Source of the DNA: Herbaspirillum sp. WKF16
Lineage (GTDB): Bacteria > Pseudomonadota > Gammaproteobacteria > Burkholderiales > Burkholderiaceae_D
Length of the DNA: 64,000 nt
NCBI RefSeq assembly: GCF_028993615.1
Contig: NZ_CP118632.1
Location: 4,774,001-4,838,000 of the forward strand
Reading direction: 5' to 3'
The notes under the pieces: generated by a model
What the model saw: only the letters and a program-made list of their open reading frames with translations
What the model was told of the DNA's origin: nothing
The model's database searches: none
Translations under genes and position numbers: made by a program
Part shown: one piece after another, positions 31,699 to 41,985 of the stretch
How the letters are laid out: each line of letters begins with the position of its first letter
Position numbering within the stretch: position 1 is the first letter of the stretch

Positions 31699-32763
31699 TC
31701 AGGCGGCGGTGAAACGGTAGACGCCGTCCTCGTCCAGGTGACGCCTGAGCACGCCGTCATGCCACAGCTTGTGCAGGTGGGCCACCGCCTCGCCCAGGGC
31801 GAAGGACAGCTGGTGCGTGTCGAGCGGGCGCTTGAACATGATGGGCAGGATATCGACCCCGGACTGCGGCGTGGCGCAGGCTTCCAGCACCTCGGCCAGG
31901 CGCAGGCGATGGTGCTCGTTCAACTGGTCGATGCGCGTATGCAGCCCGCGGAAGGGCTTGCCATGCGACGGCAGCACCAGCGCGCCGGCCGGCAGGTGGC
32001 CATACTTCTTCAGCGAATCCAGGTATTGCTGCACCGGGTTGCTCTCGGGCTCGATGGCGAACACCGAGACATTGGTGGAGATGCGCGGCAACACCATGTC
32101 GCCGGAGATCAGCACGTCGATGACCGGGCAGTACAGCGACACGTGCTCGGGCGAATGGCCGAAGCCAGTGATGATCTCCCAGTCGCGCCCGCCGATCTTC
32201 ACGCTGTGGCCGTCCTGCAGGCGGACGTAGGCGTGCGGCACGGCCGGCACCAGGTCCTGGTAGTAGGTGTTGCGGCCCTGCAGCTTGGCCACGGTGTCGA
32301 CGTCGGCCAGCCCGTGGCGACGGAAATGCGGCGTCGCCGCGGTGCCCTCGGCGCCCGGCAGCGCCGCCGACATCACGCGCGCAAACGCGTAGTCGCCGGT
32401 GCTCATGAGCAGCGGCGCCTGCCAGCGCCGGCACAGCCAGTCGGCCAGGCCGACGTGATCGGGATGACAGTGGGTGACCAGCACGCGCACGATGGGCAGG
32501 CCGCCGAGCTCCCCGGCGAAGATGCTCTCCCAGGCCTCGCGCGTGGCGTCGGTGGCGATGCCGCAATCGACCACGGTCCAGCCGCGGCGCAGGCCCTGCG
32601 GCGTCTCCACCTCGTCCTCCAGCAGCCACAGGTTGATATGGTTCAGCGCAAAGGGCAGGCCCATGCGCAGCCAGCGCACGCCGGGCGCGACCTCCATGGT
32701 GCGGCCGGTGTCCGGCATGGCGTCGCCGAAGGCGTAGTCGAGCTGGGATTCAAGTGCGTTCAT
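31699..32763 (-). CDS. Metallo-beta-lactamase-fold hydrolase
   Basis: This 354-aa protein has the MBL metal motif THCHPDHVG (about residues 98-106), later ligands near GFGHSPEHVSLYCP, and a C-terminal winged-helix-like segment (QLSFALGEAVAHLHKLWHDG) seen in glyoxalase-II/LACTB2-type hydrolases. It is divergent from the LiuR-like regulator. One palindromic operator sits inside its predicted promoter spacer, so it is probably part of the same regulon. A thioesterase-like role on an acyl-CoA intermediate is possible but unproven. Confidence 0.85.
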   Translation of the reverse strand: MNALESQLDYAFGDAMPDTGRTMEVAPGVRWLRMGLPFALNHINLWLLEDEVETPQGLRRGWTVVDCGIATDATREAWESIFAGELGGLPIVRVLVTHCHPDHVGLADWLCRRWQAPLLMSTGDYAFARVMSAALPGAEGTAATPHFRRHGLADVDTVAKLQGRNTYYQDLVPAVPHAYVRLQDGHSVKIGGRDWEIITGFGHSPEHVSLYCPVIDVLISGDMVLPRISTNVSVFAIEPESNPVQQYLDSLKKYGHLPAGALVLPSHGKPFRGLHTRIDQLNEHHRLRLAEVLEACATPQSGVDILPIMFKRPLDTHQLSFALGEAVAHLHKLWHDGVLRRHLDEDGVYRFTAA

Positions 32764-32875
32764 GAAATACCTGGGCTATCTGGAACATGGAAATCGGGAT
32801 GCCGTGAATTGCTGCGGCGACAACACGCCGCGCGACGAGCGCGGCGCCTGCATTTTTCACTGGACGGACAGGCAC

Positions 32876-32905
32876 AATATACTTTACGTTAACGTAAAGT
32901 GCCAG
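32876..32905 (-). promoter_or_regulatory. Putative promoter of the MBL hydrolase gene, operator in spacer
   Basis: On the minus strand, CTGGCA (32905-32900) and TATATT (32881-32876) are 18 nt apart. The spacer is almost exactly the palindrome at 32881-32900. Matches are four of six and five of six. An operator filling a promoter spacer is typical of MerR-family control. Confidence 0.45.
32881..32900. promoter_or_regulatory. LiuR-type operator, 20-bp perfect palindrome
   Basis: The core reads TTTACGTTAACGTAAA and the symmetry extends two bases further on each side. It lies in the divergent region between the MBL hydrolase and the MerR gene. It overlaps the end of a plus-strand TATACT box (32878-32883) that could drive the regulator. 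The same pattern, TTxACGTWWACGTxAA, recurs at 33449-33466 before liuA. This matches what is known of LiuR sites in proteobacteria. Confidence 0.85.
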
Positions 32906-33014
32906 TTCCGGTGCAAGGCTGCGCGCCGATGTTCCCCGCCGTGGAATATCGACCTCAACCAGCGCGCGAGGACCAGCTTAACCAATATTTCCGCCCGACG
33001 CAGACGACGCCACC

Positions 33015-33434
33015 ATGCCCACCTACACGATCACCGAACTGGCGGAAGAATTCGAAGTCACGCCAAGGGCCATCCGCTTCTACGAGGATCACGGCATCCT
33101 CAATCCCAAGCGCGAAGGCGCGGGCGGGCGCAACCGCGTCTACCCGGCGCGCGAGCGCACGCGCCTGAAGCTGACGCTGCGCGGCAAGCGGCTGGGCTTC
33201 ACGCTCTCGGAGATCAAGGACCTGATCGACATGTACGAGTCGCCCAAGGACACCGAGGCGCAGCTGCAACGCTTCATGGGCGTGCTGCAGCAGCACCGCG
33301 AAAAGCTGGAGCGCCAGCGCGAGGACCTGGAGCTGACGCTGGCCGAGATCGCCGCCCATGAGGATGAATGCCGCCGCTTGCTGGATGGCGGCAAGAAGCA
33401 AGGCGCCGCCAAGGCCAGACGCAAGGCGGCATGA
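33015..33434 (+). CDS. liuR: MerR-family regulator, LiuR-like
   Basis: This 139-aa regulator has an N-terminal MerR helix-turn-helix (YTITELAEEFEVTPRAIRF), the wing with YEDHGILNP, and a dimerisation coiled coil rich in Gln, Glu and Arg. LiuR proteins repress branched-chain amino acid degradation genes and respond to pathway acyl-CoA intermediates. No cysteine cluster typical of metal-sensing MerR proteins is visible. Matching palindromes flank the gene on both sides, which suggests autoregulation and control of liuA onward. The name is assigned from context plus family. Confidence 0.87.
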   Translation: MPTYTITELAEEFEVTPRAIRFYEDHGILNPKREGAGGRNRVYPARERTRLKLTLRGKRLGFTLSEIKDLIDMYESPKDTEAQLQRFMGVLQQHREKLERQREDLELTLAEIAAHEDECRRLLDGGKKQGAAKARRKAA

Positions 33435-33448
33435 GCAAGGTTCGATGA

Positions 33449-33466
33449 TTGACGTATACGTCAATT
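33449..33466. promoter_or_regulatory. LiuR-type operator upstream of liuA, 18-bp perfect palindrome
   Basis: ATTGACGTATACGTCAAT has the same core pattern as the palindrome at 32881-32900. It starts 15 nt after the regulator's stop codon and ends 42 nt before the liuA ATG. It is well placed to block a promoter, though no good -35/-10 pair is evident around it. Confidence 0.85.
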
Positions 33467-33508
33467 GAGAGCGCCACAAGACAAAACAAACCCAACGAGG
33501 AGACAAGC

Positions 33509-34693
33509 ATGATCCACCTGCCAGGCCTGAGTTTCGACCACGGCGAAGACATCGAGGCGCTGCGCGCCGCGGTCGCCGGATTCGCCAAGACCGAGATCGC
33601 CCCGCGCGCGGCCGAGATCGACCGCAGCGACCAGTTCCCCATGGACCTGTGGAAGAAACTGGGCCAGCTGGGCGTGCTGGGCATCACCGCCAGCGAGGAA
33701 TACGGCGGCGCCGACATGGGCTACCTGGCGCACATCGTGGCGATGGAAGAGATCTCGCGCGCCTCGGCCTCGGTCGGCCTGTCCTACGGCGCCCACTCCA
33801 ACCTGTGCGTGAACCAGATCAAGCGCAACGGCAGCGAGGAACAACGACGCAAATACCTGCCCAAGCTGATCTCGGGCGACTTCATCGGCGCGCTGGCGAT
33901 GTCGGAACCGAACGCCGGCTCCGACGTGGTCAGCATGAAGCTGCGCGCCGACAAGAAGGGCGACCGTTACGTGCTCAACGGCAGCAAGATGTGGATCACC
34001 AACGGCCCCGACGCCGACGTGCTGGTGGTCTACGCCAAGACCGACCTCGACGCCGGCGCGCGCGGCATGACCGCCTTCCTGGTGGAGAAGGGCTTCAAGG
34101 GTTTCTCGGTGGCGCAGAAGCTGGACAAGCTGGGCATGCGCGGCTCGCACACCGGCGAGCTGGTGTTCCAGGATTGCGAGGTGCCGGAAGAGAACGTGCT
34201 GGGCGGCGTCGGCCGCGGCGTCAACGTGCTGATGTCGGGCCTGGACTTCGAGCGCACCGTGCTCTCCGGCGGCCCGCTGGGCATCATGCAGGCCTGCATG
34301 GACGTGGTGGTGCCCTACGTGCACGACCGCAAGCAGTTCGGCCAGGCCATCGGCGAATTCCAGCTGATGCAGGGCAAGCTGGCCGACATGTACTCCACCA
34401 TGATGGCCTGCAAGGCCTACGTCTACGCGGTGGGCCAGGCCTGCGACCGCGCCGGCACGCCGGACCGCGTGCGCGCGCTGCGCAAGGACGCCGCCGGCGC
34501 CATCCTGTATTCGGCCGAGAAGGCCACCTGGATGGCCGGCGAGGCGATCCAGGCGCTGGGCGGCAACGGCTACATCAACGAATACCCGGTGGGCCGCCTG
34601 TGGCGCGACGCCAAGCTCTACGAGATCGGCGCCGGCACCAGCGAGATCCGCCGCATGCTGATCGGCCGCGAACTGTTCGCCGACACGCTCTGA
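33509..34693 (+). CDS. liuA: Isovaleryl-CoA dehydrogenase
   Basis: This 394-aa FAD enzyme oxidises isovaleryl-CoA to 3-methylcrotonyl-CoA in leucine breakdown. Acyl-CoA dehydrogenase motifs are present ([27 protein letters not shown]). Two isovaleryl-specific signs are seen. The C-terminal motif is YEIGAGTSE rather than the YEGT of other acyl-CoA dehydrogenases, and a Glu lies in [11 protein letters not shown] (about residue 248), the place of the catalytic base in human IVD. GAGGAGA precedes the ATG at 33509. It heads the liu operon directly after the operator. Confidence 0.95.
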   Translation: MIHLPGLSFDHGEDIEALRAAVAGFAKTEIAPRAAEIDRSDQFPMDLWKKLGQLGVLGITASEEYGGADMGYLAHIVAMEEISRASASVGLSYGAHSNLCVNQIKRNGSEEQRRKYLPKLISGDFIGALAMSEPNAGSDVVSMKLRADKKGDRYVLNGSKMWITNGPDADVLVVYAKTDLDAGARGMTAFLVEKGFKGFSVAQKLDKLGMRGSHTGELVFQDCEVPEENVLGGVGRGVNVLMSGLDFERTVLSGGPLGIMQACMDVVVPYVHDRKQFGQAIGEFQLMQGKLADMYSTMMACKAYVYAVGQACDRAGTPDRVRALRKDAAGAILYSAEKATWMAGEAIQALGGNGYINEYPVGRLWRDAKLYEIGAGTSEIRRMLIGRELFADTL

Positions 34694-34711
34694 ACTTCAA
34701 CGAGAACCGCC

Positions 34712-35314
34712 ATGAGCAATCCCATCGACTTCTACTTCGACTTCAGTTCGCCCTACGGCTACTTCGGCGCCGTCGAGATCGGCAAGCTGGCGCAAAAATA
34801 CGGCCGCCAGGTCAACTGGCATCCCATCCTGCTGGGGCCGATCTTCAAGCAGATCGGCACCAACTCGCTGGTGCTGATCCCGGTCAAGGGCGAGTATTCG
34901 CGCCACGACATGGGGCGCACCGCGCGCTTCCACGACATCTTCTTCAAGGAACCCTCCAACTTCCCCATCGGCACCCAGGTCGCCGCGCGCGCCGTGCTGT
35001 GGGCGCAGGAACGGCATCCGGAGCAGGCCGTGGATTTCATCCGCACGCTCTACAGCGCCTACTTCACCGAGGACATCGACATCAGCGCGCAAGCCAATGT
35101 GCTGCGCATCGCCGCCGACCTCGGGATCGACACCGCCGCGCTGGAGGCCGCGCTGGGCACGCAGGAACTCAAGGACAAGCTGCGCGCGGCGACCGAAGAC
35201 GCCGCCAGGAAGGGCGTGTTCGGCTCGCCCTTCGTGATCGTGGACGGCGAACCCTTCTGGGGCTTCGACCGCTTCACGCAGCTGGACGTATTTTTGAAAG
35301 ACGGAAAAATCTGA
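34712..35314 (+). CDS. 2-Hydroxychromene-2-carboxylate isomerase/DsbA-fold protein
   Basis: This 200-aa protein is of the kappa-class GST/DsbA superfamily. It starts with the family motif DFYFDFSSPYGYF, in which Ser replaces the thioredoxin CxxC. It has the conserved N-terminal PILLGPIF and the C-terminal GVFGSPFVIVDGEPFWGFDR. In naphthalene degradation the homologue isomerises hydroxychromene carboxylate. Here it lies inside the liu operon 18 nt after liuA, where a glutathione- or CoA-linked role would fit, but nothing proves it. Its TGA shares one base with the next ATG. Confidence 0.85.
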   Translation: MSNPIDFYFDFSSPYGYFGAVEIGKLAQKYGRQVNWHPILLGPIFKQIGTNSLVLIPVKGEYSRHDMGRTARFHDIFFKEPSNFPIGTQVAARAVLWAQERHPEQAVDFIRTLYSAYFTEDIDISAQANVLRIAADLGIDTAALEAALGTQELKDKLRAATEDAARKGVFGSPFVIVDGEPFWGFDRFTQLDVFLKDGKI

Positions 35315-35736
35315 TGAGCAACAAGAAAGACAAGGCCGGCGCCGCCTGCCCCTGCGGCAAAGGGGCGTTTGCCGCATGCTGCGGCCGTTTCATCTCCGGC
35401 GCCGAGATCCCGGCCACGGCCGAGCTGCTGATGCGCTCGCGCTACAGCGCCTATGCGCTGCGCGACGAGGCCTACCTGCGTTCGACCTGGTTCCCCGAGA
35501 CCTTGCCCGAGGAAGAGCTGACCGGGGAAACCGATGTCAGCTGGATCGGCCTGGACATCAAGAAGCAGGTCCACGTGGCCGGCAGCGACGAGGCCACGGT
35601 GGAATTCGTGGCGCGCTTCAAGGTGGGCGGAAAGGCGCACCGCATGCATGAGATCAGCAACTTCGTGCGCCAGCCCGATGCCGAGGGCACGCCGCGCTGG
35701 TACTACGTGGACGGTGAATTCCCCGGCGACCGGTAA
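35314..35736 (+). CDS. YchJ family (UPF0225) protein with SEC-C motif
   Basis: This 140-aa protein has an N-terminal SEC-C zinc-binding motif (CPCGKGAFAACCGRFI) and a following NTF2-like fold (LLMRSRYSAYALRDEAYLRSTW, RWYYVDGEF). The function of this family is unknown. The start codon overlaps the preceding stop by one base (TGATG), so it is translated as part of the liu operon. Its place between leucine-degradation genes is probably accidental hitch-hiking rather than pathway evidence. Confidence 0.9.
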   Translation: MSNKKDKAGAACPCGKGAFAACCGRFISGAEIPATAELLMRSRYSAYALRDEAYLRSTWFPETLPEEELTGETDVSWIGLDIKKQVHVAGSDEATVEFVARFKVGGKAHRMHEISNFVRQPDAEGTPRWYYVDGEFPGDR

Positions 35737-35787
35737 GCCCGCGCCAGGCGCCGGCAGCAGAAAAAAGAAACTGAAGAGAGAGACGAC

Positions 35788-37422
35788 ATGCCGCAGATCG
35801 AAAGCAAGCTCAACCCGCGCAGCGAGGATTTCCAGAACAACCGAGATGCCATGCAGCGCATCGTCGACGACCTGAAGCAAAAGGTCGCGGCCATCGCCGA
35901 GGGCGGCGGCCAGGCCGCGCGCGAGAAACACCTGGCGCGCGGCAAGCTGCTGCCGCGCGAGCGCGTGCAGATGCTGCTCGACCCCGGCACGCCCTTCCTT
36001 GAATTCTCGCAGCTGGCGGCCTACGGCATGTACCGCGAAAAGGACCGCGACGGCAACCTCAAGGACGCCGCGCCTTCCGGCGGCATCATTACCGGCATCG
36101 GCCGCGTGGCCGGGCAGGAGTGCGTGATCGTCTGCAACGACGCCACCGTCAAGGGCGGCACCTATTACCCGATCACCGCCAAGAAGCACCTGCGCGCGCA
36201 GGAGATCGCCGAATTCAACCGCCTGCCCTGCGTCTACCTGGTCGACAGCGGCGGCGCCAACCTGCCCAACCAGGACGAGGTCTTCCCCGACCGCGACCAC
36301 TTCGGCCGCATCTTCTTCAACCAGGCCAACATGTCGGCCAAGGGCATCGCGCAAATCGCCGTGGTGATGGGTTCCTGCACCGCCGGCGGCGCCTATGTGC
36401 CGGCCATGAGCGACGAGTCCATCATCGTGAAGGACCAGGCCACCATCTTCCTGGCCGGCCCGCCGCTGGTGAAGGCCGCCACCGGCGAGGTGGTGACGGC
36501 CGAGGAGCTGGGCGGCGGCGACGTGCACACGCGCCTCTCCGGCGTGGCCGACCACCTGGCGCAGGACGACACCCACGCACTGGCGATCGCGCGCGGCATC
36601 GTCGGCCACCTCAATCGCCAAAAGCCGCAACAGCTGGCCTTGCGCGAGAGCCGCGAACCCCGGTATGCGGCGCAGGAGCTGTATGGCGTCATCCCCACCG
36701 ACACCCGCAAGCCCTTCGACGTGCGCGAGGTCATCGCGCGCATCGTCGACGCCAGCGAGTTCGACGAATTCAAGGCGCGCTACGGCACCACGCTGGTGTG
36801 CGGCTTCGCCCACCTGCACGGCATGCCGGTGGGTATCGTCGCCAACAACGGCATCCTGTTCTCGGAGGCGGCCGAGAAGGGCACGCACTTCATCGAGCTG
36901 TGCTGCCAGCGCAAGATCCCGCTGATCTTCCTGCAGAACATCACCGGCTTCATGGTCGGCAAGAAATACGAGAACGAAGGCATCGCGCGCCACGGCGCCA
37001 AGATGGTGACGGCGGTGTCGACGGCGGCGGTGCCCAAGCTCACCGTGATCATCGGCGGCAGCTTCGGCGCCGGCAACTACGGCATGTGCGGCCGCGCGTT
37101 CTCGCCGCGCTTCCTGTGGATGTGGCCCAACGCGCGCATCTCGGTGATGGGCGGCGAGCAGGCCGCCAGCGTGCTGGCCACCGTCAAGCGCGATGGCATC
37201 GAGGCGCGCGGCGGCAGCTGGAGCGCCGAAGAGGAAGCCGCGTTCAAGGAGCCGATCCGCGCGCAGTACGAAACGCAGGGCCATCCTTACTATGCGTCGG
37301 CGCGACTGTGGGACGACGGCGTGATCGATCCGGCCGATACCCGCACGGTGCTGGCGCTGGGCTTGTCGGCGGCGCTCAACGCGCCCATCGAAGAGACCAA
37401 ATTCGGCGTGTTCCGCATCTGA
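35788..37422 (+). CDS. liuB: 3-Methylcrotonyl-CoA carboxylase, carboxyltransferase subunit
   Basis: This 544-aa beta subunit transfers CO2 from carboxybiotin to 3-methylcrotonyl-CoA. Crotonase-like carboxyltransferase halves are visible. The N-terminal half has [21 protein letters not shown] and [16 protein letters not shown]; the C-terminal half has [15 protein letters not shown] and [16 protein letters not shown]. These match methylcrotonyl- and geranyl-CoA carboxylases better than propionyl-CoA carboxylase, and with liuA and liuE in the operon the methylcrotonyl assignment is preferred. A purine-rich GAGAGAGA tract precedes the ATG. Confidence 0.94.
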   Translation: MPQIESKLNPRSEDFQNNRDAMQRIVDDLKQKVAAIAEGGGQAAREKHLARGKLLPRERVQMLLDPGTPFLEFSQLAAYGMYREKDRDGNLKDAAPSGGIITGIGRVAGQECVIVCNDATVKGGTYYPITAKKHLRAQEIAEFNRLPCVYLVDSGGANLPNQDEVFPDRDHFGRIFFNQANMSAKGIAQIAVVMGSCTAGGAYVPAMSDESIIVKDQATIFLAGPPLVKAATGEVVTAEELGGGDVHTRLSGVADHLAQDDTHALAIARGIVGHLNRQKPQQLALRESREPRYAAQELYGVIPTDTRKPFDVREVIARIVDASEFDEFKARYGTTLVCGFAHLHGMPVGIVANNGILFSEAAEKGTHFIELCCQRKIPLIFLQNITGFMVGKKYENEGIARHGAKMVTAVSTAAVPKLTVIIGGSFGAGNYGMCGRAFSPRFLWMWPNARISVMGGEQAASVLATVKRDGIEARGGSWSAEEEAAFKEPIRAQYETQGHPYYASARLWDDGVIDPADTRTVLALGLSAALNAPIEETKFGVFRI

Positions 37423-37464
37423 GCCGCGCGCGCAATAAATAAGAAAGAAGCAAAAGGAGACAAG

Positions 37465-39489
<2,025 letters not shown>

Positions 39490-39492
39490 TAC

Positions 39493-40422
39493 ATGAACGC
39501 GCCGGCGCTGCAGGTGCATCCTTCCATCCATGTGCTGGAGCGCGGCTGGCTGTCGTCCAACAATGTGCTGCTGTTCGGCCGCGATGAGGTGGCGATGATC
39601 GACAGCGGCTATGTTTCGCACGGCGAACAGACGCTGACGCTGGTGCGCCATGTGCTCCATGCGCGTGGGCGCGACCGGCTTGATCTCTTGCTCAACACCC
39701 ACCTGCACTCCGACCACTGCGGCGGCAACGCGGCGCTGCAGTCGGCCTACGCTTGCCGCACCGCGATCCCGGCGGCCGAGGCGGGCAAGGTGTGCGACTG
39801 GGACGAAGAAGCGCTCAGCTATCGCGCCACCGGCCAGCGTTGCCCGCGTTTCGACTTCAGCCACACCATTGCCGATGGCGAGGTGCTGCGCCTGGGCGAT
39901 TTGGACTGGCGCGCGCTGGCCGCGCCCGGCCATGATCCGCACTCGCTGATCTTCTTTTGCGAGCAGGAAGGCATCCTGATCTCGGCCGACGCGCTGTGGC
40001 GCAACGGCTTCGGCATCATCTTCCCGGAATTGGACGGCGAGACCGGTTTCGACGAGGCGCGCGCCACGCTGGAGCTGATCCGCACGCTGGACGTGAGGCT
40101 GGTCATCCCCGGCCACGGCGCGCCCTTCACCGAGGTCGGCGATGCGCTGGGCAAGGCTTTCTCGCGGCTGGATTACCTGCAGGCCGATCCGCTGCGCAAC
40201 GCGCACAACGGCATCAAGGTACTGGTGAAGTTCCTGCTGCTGGACCAGCAGCGCATCGCGCTGGAAAAACTGCCGGCGATGATGCGCGAGATCCCGTTGC
40301 TGCGCATCACCAACCGGCGTTTCATGAAGATGAGCGACGATGCTTTGGCGCGCTGGACCGTGGCGCAATTGGAACGCGCGGGCGCTGCGCGCAGCGACGG
40401 CGTGTTCTTGCTGGACGCATGA
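39493..40422 (+). CDS. Metallo-beta-lactamase-fold hydrolase inside the liu operon
   Basis: This 309-aa MBL-fold protein has the metal motif NTHLHSDHCGGN and later ligands AAPGHDPHSLIFF and VIPGHGAPF. It starts 3 nt after the liuD stop, so co-translation is expected. It differs clearly from the divergent MBL protein at 31699-32763 (HLHSDH against HCHPDH, and no long C-terminal extension). A thioesterase or glyoxalase-like housekeeping role in acyl-CoA metabolism would fit the position. The substrate is unknown. Confidence 0.87.
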   Translation: MNAPALQVHPSIHVLERGWLSSNNVLLFGRDEVAMIDSGYVSHGEQTLTLVRHVLHARGRDRLDLLLNTHLHSDHCGGNAALQSAYACRTAIPAAEAGKVCDWDEEALSYRATGQRCPRFDFSHTIADGEVLRLGDLDWRALAAPGHDPHSLIFFCEQEGILISADALWRNGFGIIFPELDGETGFDEARATLELIRTLDVRLVIPGHGAPFTEVGDALGKAFSRLDYLQADPLRNAHNGIKVLVKFLLLDQQRIALEKLPAMMREIPLLRITNRRFMKMSDDALARWTVAQLERAGAARSDGVFLLDA

Positions 40423-40489
40423 GCCGCCTGAACACCGCCGGGCATGCTGCTATCATTTTGGGCTCCTGCTCACCAATTCTCTTTTTTTC

Positions 40490-41011
40490 ATGAACGACAC
40501 CACCGCTTCCGCCGCCCTGCCCTCCTCCGCCCAACGCGTGGCCGACCTGCTGGCGCAGCTGGGCCACGACAAGCCGGTGACGATGCTGCCGGCGACCGGC
40601 CGCACCTCGGCCGAGGCCGCCGCCGGCCTGGGCTGCAGCGTGGCCGAGATCGCCAAGTCGATCATCTTCCGGCGTGTCTCGGACGGCGCGCCGGTGCTGG
40701 TGATCGCCAGCGGCGGCAACCGCGTCGACGAGGCCAAGGTGACCGCGCTGGTGGGCGCGCTGGGCAAGGCCGACGCCAAATTCGTGCGCGACGCCACCGG
40801 CTATGCCATCGGCGGCGTCTGCCCGGTGGGCCATGTGGTCAAGCCGGTGATGCTGATCGATCGCGACCTCTTCAACTTTTCCAGCGTGTGGGCCGCGGCC
40901 GGCCATCCGCACGCGGTGTTCAACCTGACCGCCGCGCAGCTGGAGAAGATGACCGGCGGCATGGTGGCCGACGTGCGCCTCGACCCCGCGCCACAGGCAT
41001 CGGCCGTATGA
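40490..41011 (+). CDS. YbaK/ProX-like aminoacyl-tRNA deacylase-domain protein
   Basis: This 173-aa protein is of the YbaK/EbsC superfamily, whose members hydrolyse mischarged aminoacyl-tRNAs in trans. Family features are the conserved Lys in VAEIAKSIIFR, VLVIASGGNRVDEAKV, and the GYAIGGVCPVGH glycine-rich loop. The ATG at 40490 is chosen for family length. Its frame is open upstream. It lies within the liu operon between the MBL gene and liuE; a link to leucine metabolism is not evident. Confidence 0.88.
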   Translation: MNDTTASAALPSSAQRVADLLAQLGHDKPVTMLPATGRTSAEAAAGLGCSVAEIAKSIIFRRVSDGAPVLVIASGGNRVDEAKVTALVGALGKADAKFVRDATGYAIGGVCPVGHVVKPVMLIDRDLFNFSSVWAAAGHPHAVFNLTAAQLEKMTGGMVADVRLDPAPQASAV

Positions 41012-41066
41012 TCGGCCATCCTCAACCCAATCGCCAGCAACACCAATACCATCGGAGACAAGCCAG

Positions 41067-41975
41067 ATGAACCTGCCCAGCAAAGTCAAAATCGTCGAGG
41101 TCGGCCCGCGCGACGGCCTGCAAAACGAGAAGGAAACCATCTCCGCCGAGGTGAAGATCGAACTGGTGAACCGGCTGACCGCCGCCGGCTTCCCCAACGT
41201 CGAGGCGGCCTCCTTCGTCTCGCCCAAGTGGGTGCCGCAGATGGCGACCTCCAGCGAGGTGATGCACGGCATCGCGCGCAAGCCGGGCGTGGTGTATTCG
41301 GCGCTGGTGCCCAACATGAAGGGTTTCGAGGCGGCACTGGAGGCGGGCGCGGATGAAGTGGTGATCTTCGGCGCCGCCTCCGAGGCTTTCTCCCAGAAGA
41401 ACATCAACTGCTCGATCGCCGAATCGATCGAGCGTTTCCGCGAGGTGGCCGCGGCCGCCAAGCAGCATCGCAAGCGCCTGCGCGCGGCGGTCAGCTGCGC
41501 CTTCGGCTGCCCCTACCAGGGCGAAGTGCCGCTGGCGGCGGTGGCCGACGTGGTGCGCCGCTTCCGCGAACTGGGCTGCGACGAGATCGACATCGCCGAC
41601 ACCATCGGCGTGGCCACGCCCGACAAGGTCAGGCCGGTGATGGAGACGGCGATCCGCGAGTTCCACATCGAGGGCTTGTCCGGCCACTTCCACGACACCT
41701 ACGGCCAGGCGCTGGCCAACATCTACGCCAGCCTGCAGGCCGGCATCACCATCTACCACTCGTCGGTGGCCGGCCTGGGCGGCTGCCCCTACGCCAAGGG
41801 CGCGACTGGCAACGTCGCCTCGGAGGACGTGCTGTACATGATGAAGGGACTGGGCATCGACACCGGCATCGACCTCGACGCGGTGGTCGACGCCGGCCAG
41901 TTCATCTCGCAGCACCTGGGACGCAAGTCGGTCAGCCGCGCCGGCAATGCCATCGCCGCCAAGCGCGCGGCCTGA
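41067..41975 (+). CDS. liuE: Hydroxymethylglutaryl-CoA lyase
   Basis: This 302-aa TIM-barrel enzyme splits HMG-CoA to acetyl-CoA and acetoacetate, the last step of leucine degradation. It has the metal-binding N-terminal motif VEVGPRDGLQNE, the HFHDTYGQALAN strand with metal His residues, and the catalytic-Cys signature GLGGCPYAKGATGNVASED. GGAGA precedes the ATG. It is the last gene of the liu group; the next gene is convergent. Confidence 0.96.
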   Translation: MNLPSKVKIVEVGPRDGLQNEKETISAEVKIELVNRLTAAGFPNVEAASFVSPKWVPQMATSSEVMHGIARKPGVVYSALVPNMKGFEAALEAGADEVVIFGAASEAFSQKNINCSIAESIERFREVAAAAKQHRKRLRAAVSCAFGCPYQGEVPLAAVADVVRRFRELGCDEIDIADTIGVATPDKVRPVMETAIREFHIEGLSGHFHDTYGQALANIYASLQAGITIYHSSVAGLGGCPYAKGATGNVASEDVLYMMKGLGIDTGIDLDAVVDAGQFISQHLGRKSVSRAGNAIAAKRAA

Positions 41976-41985
41976 GCGCGCCGCT

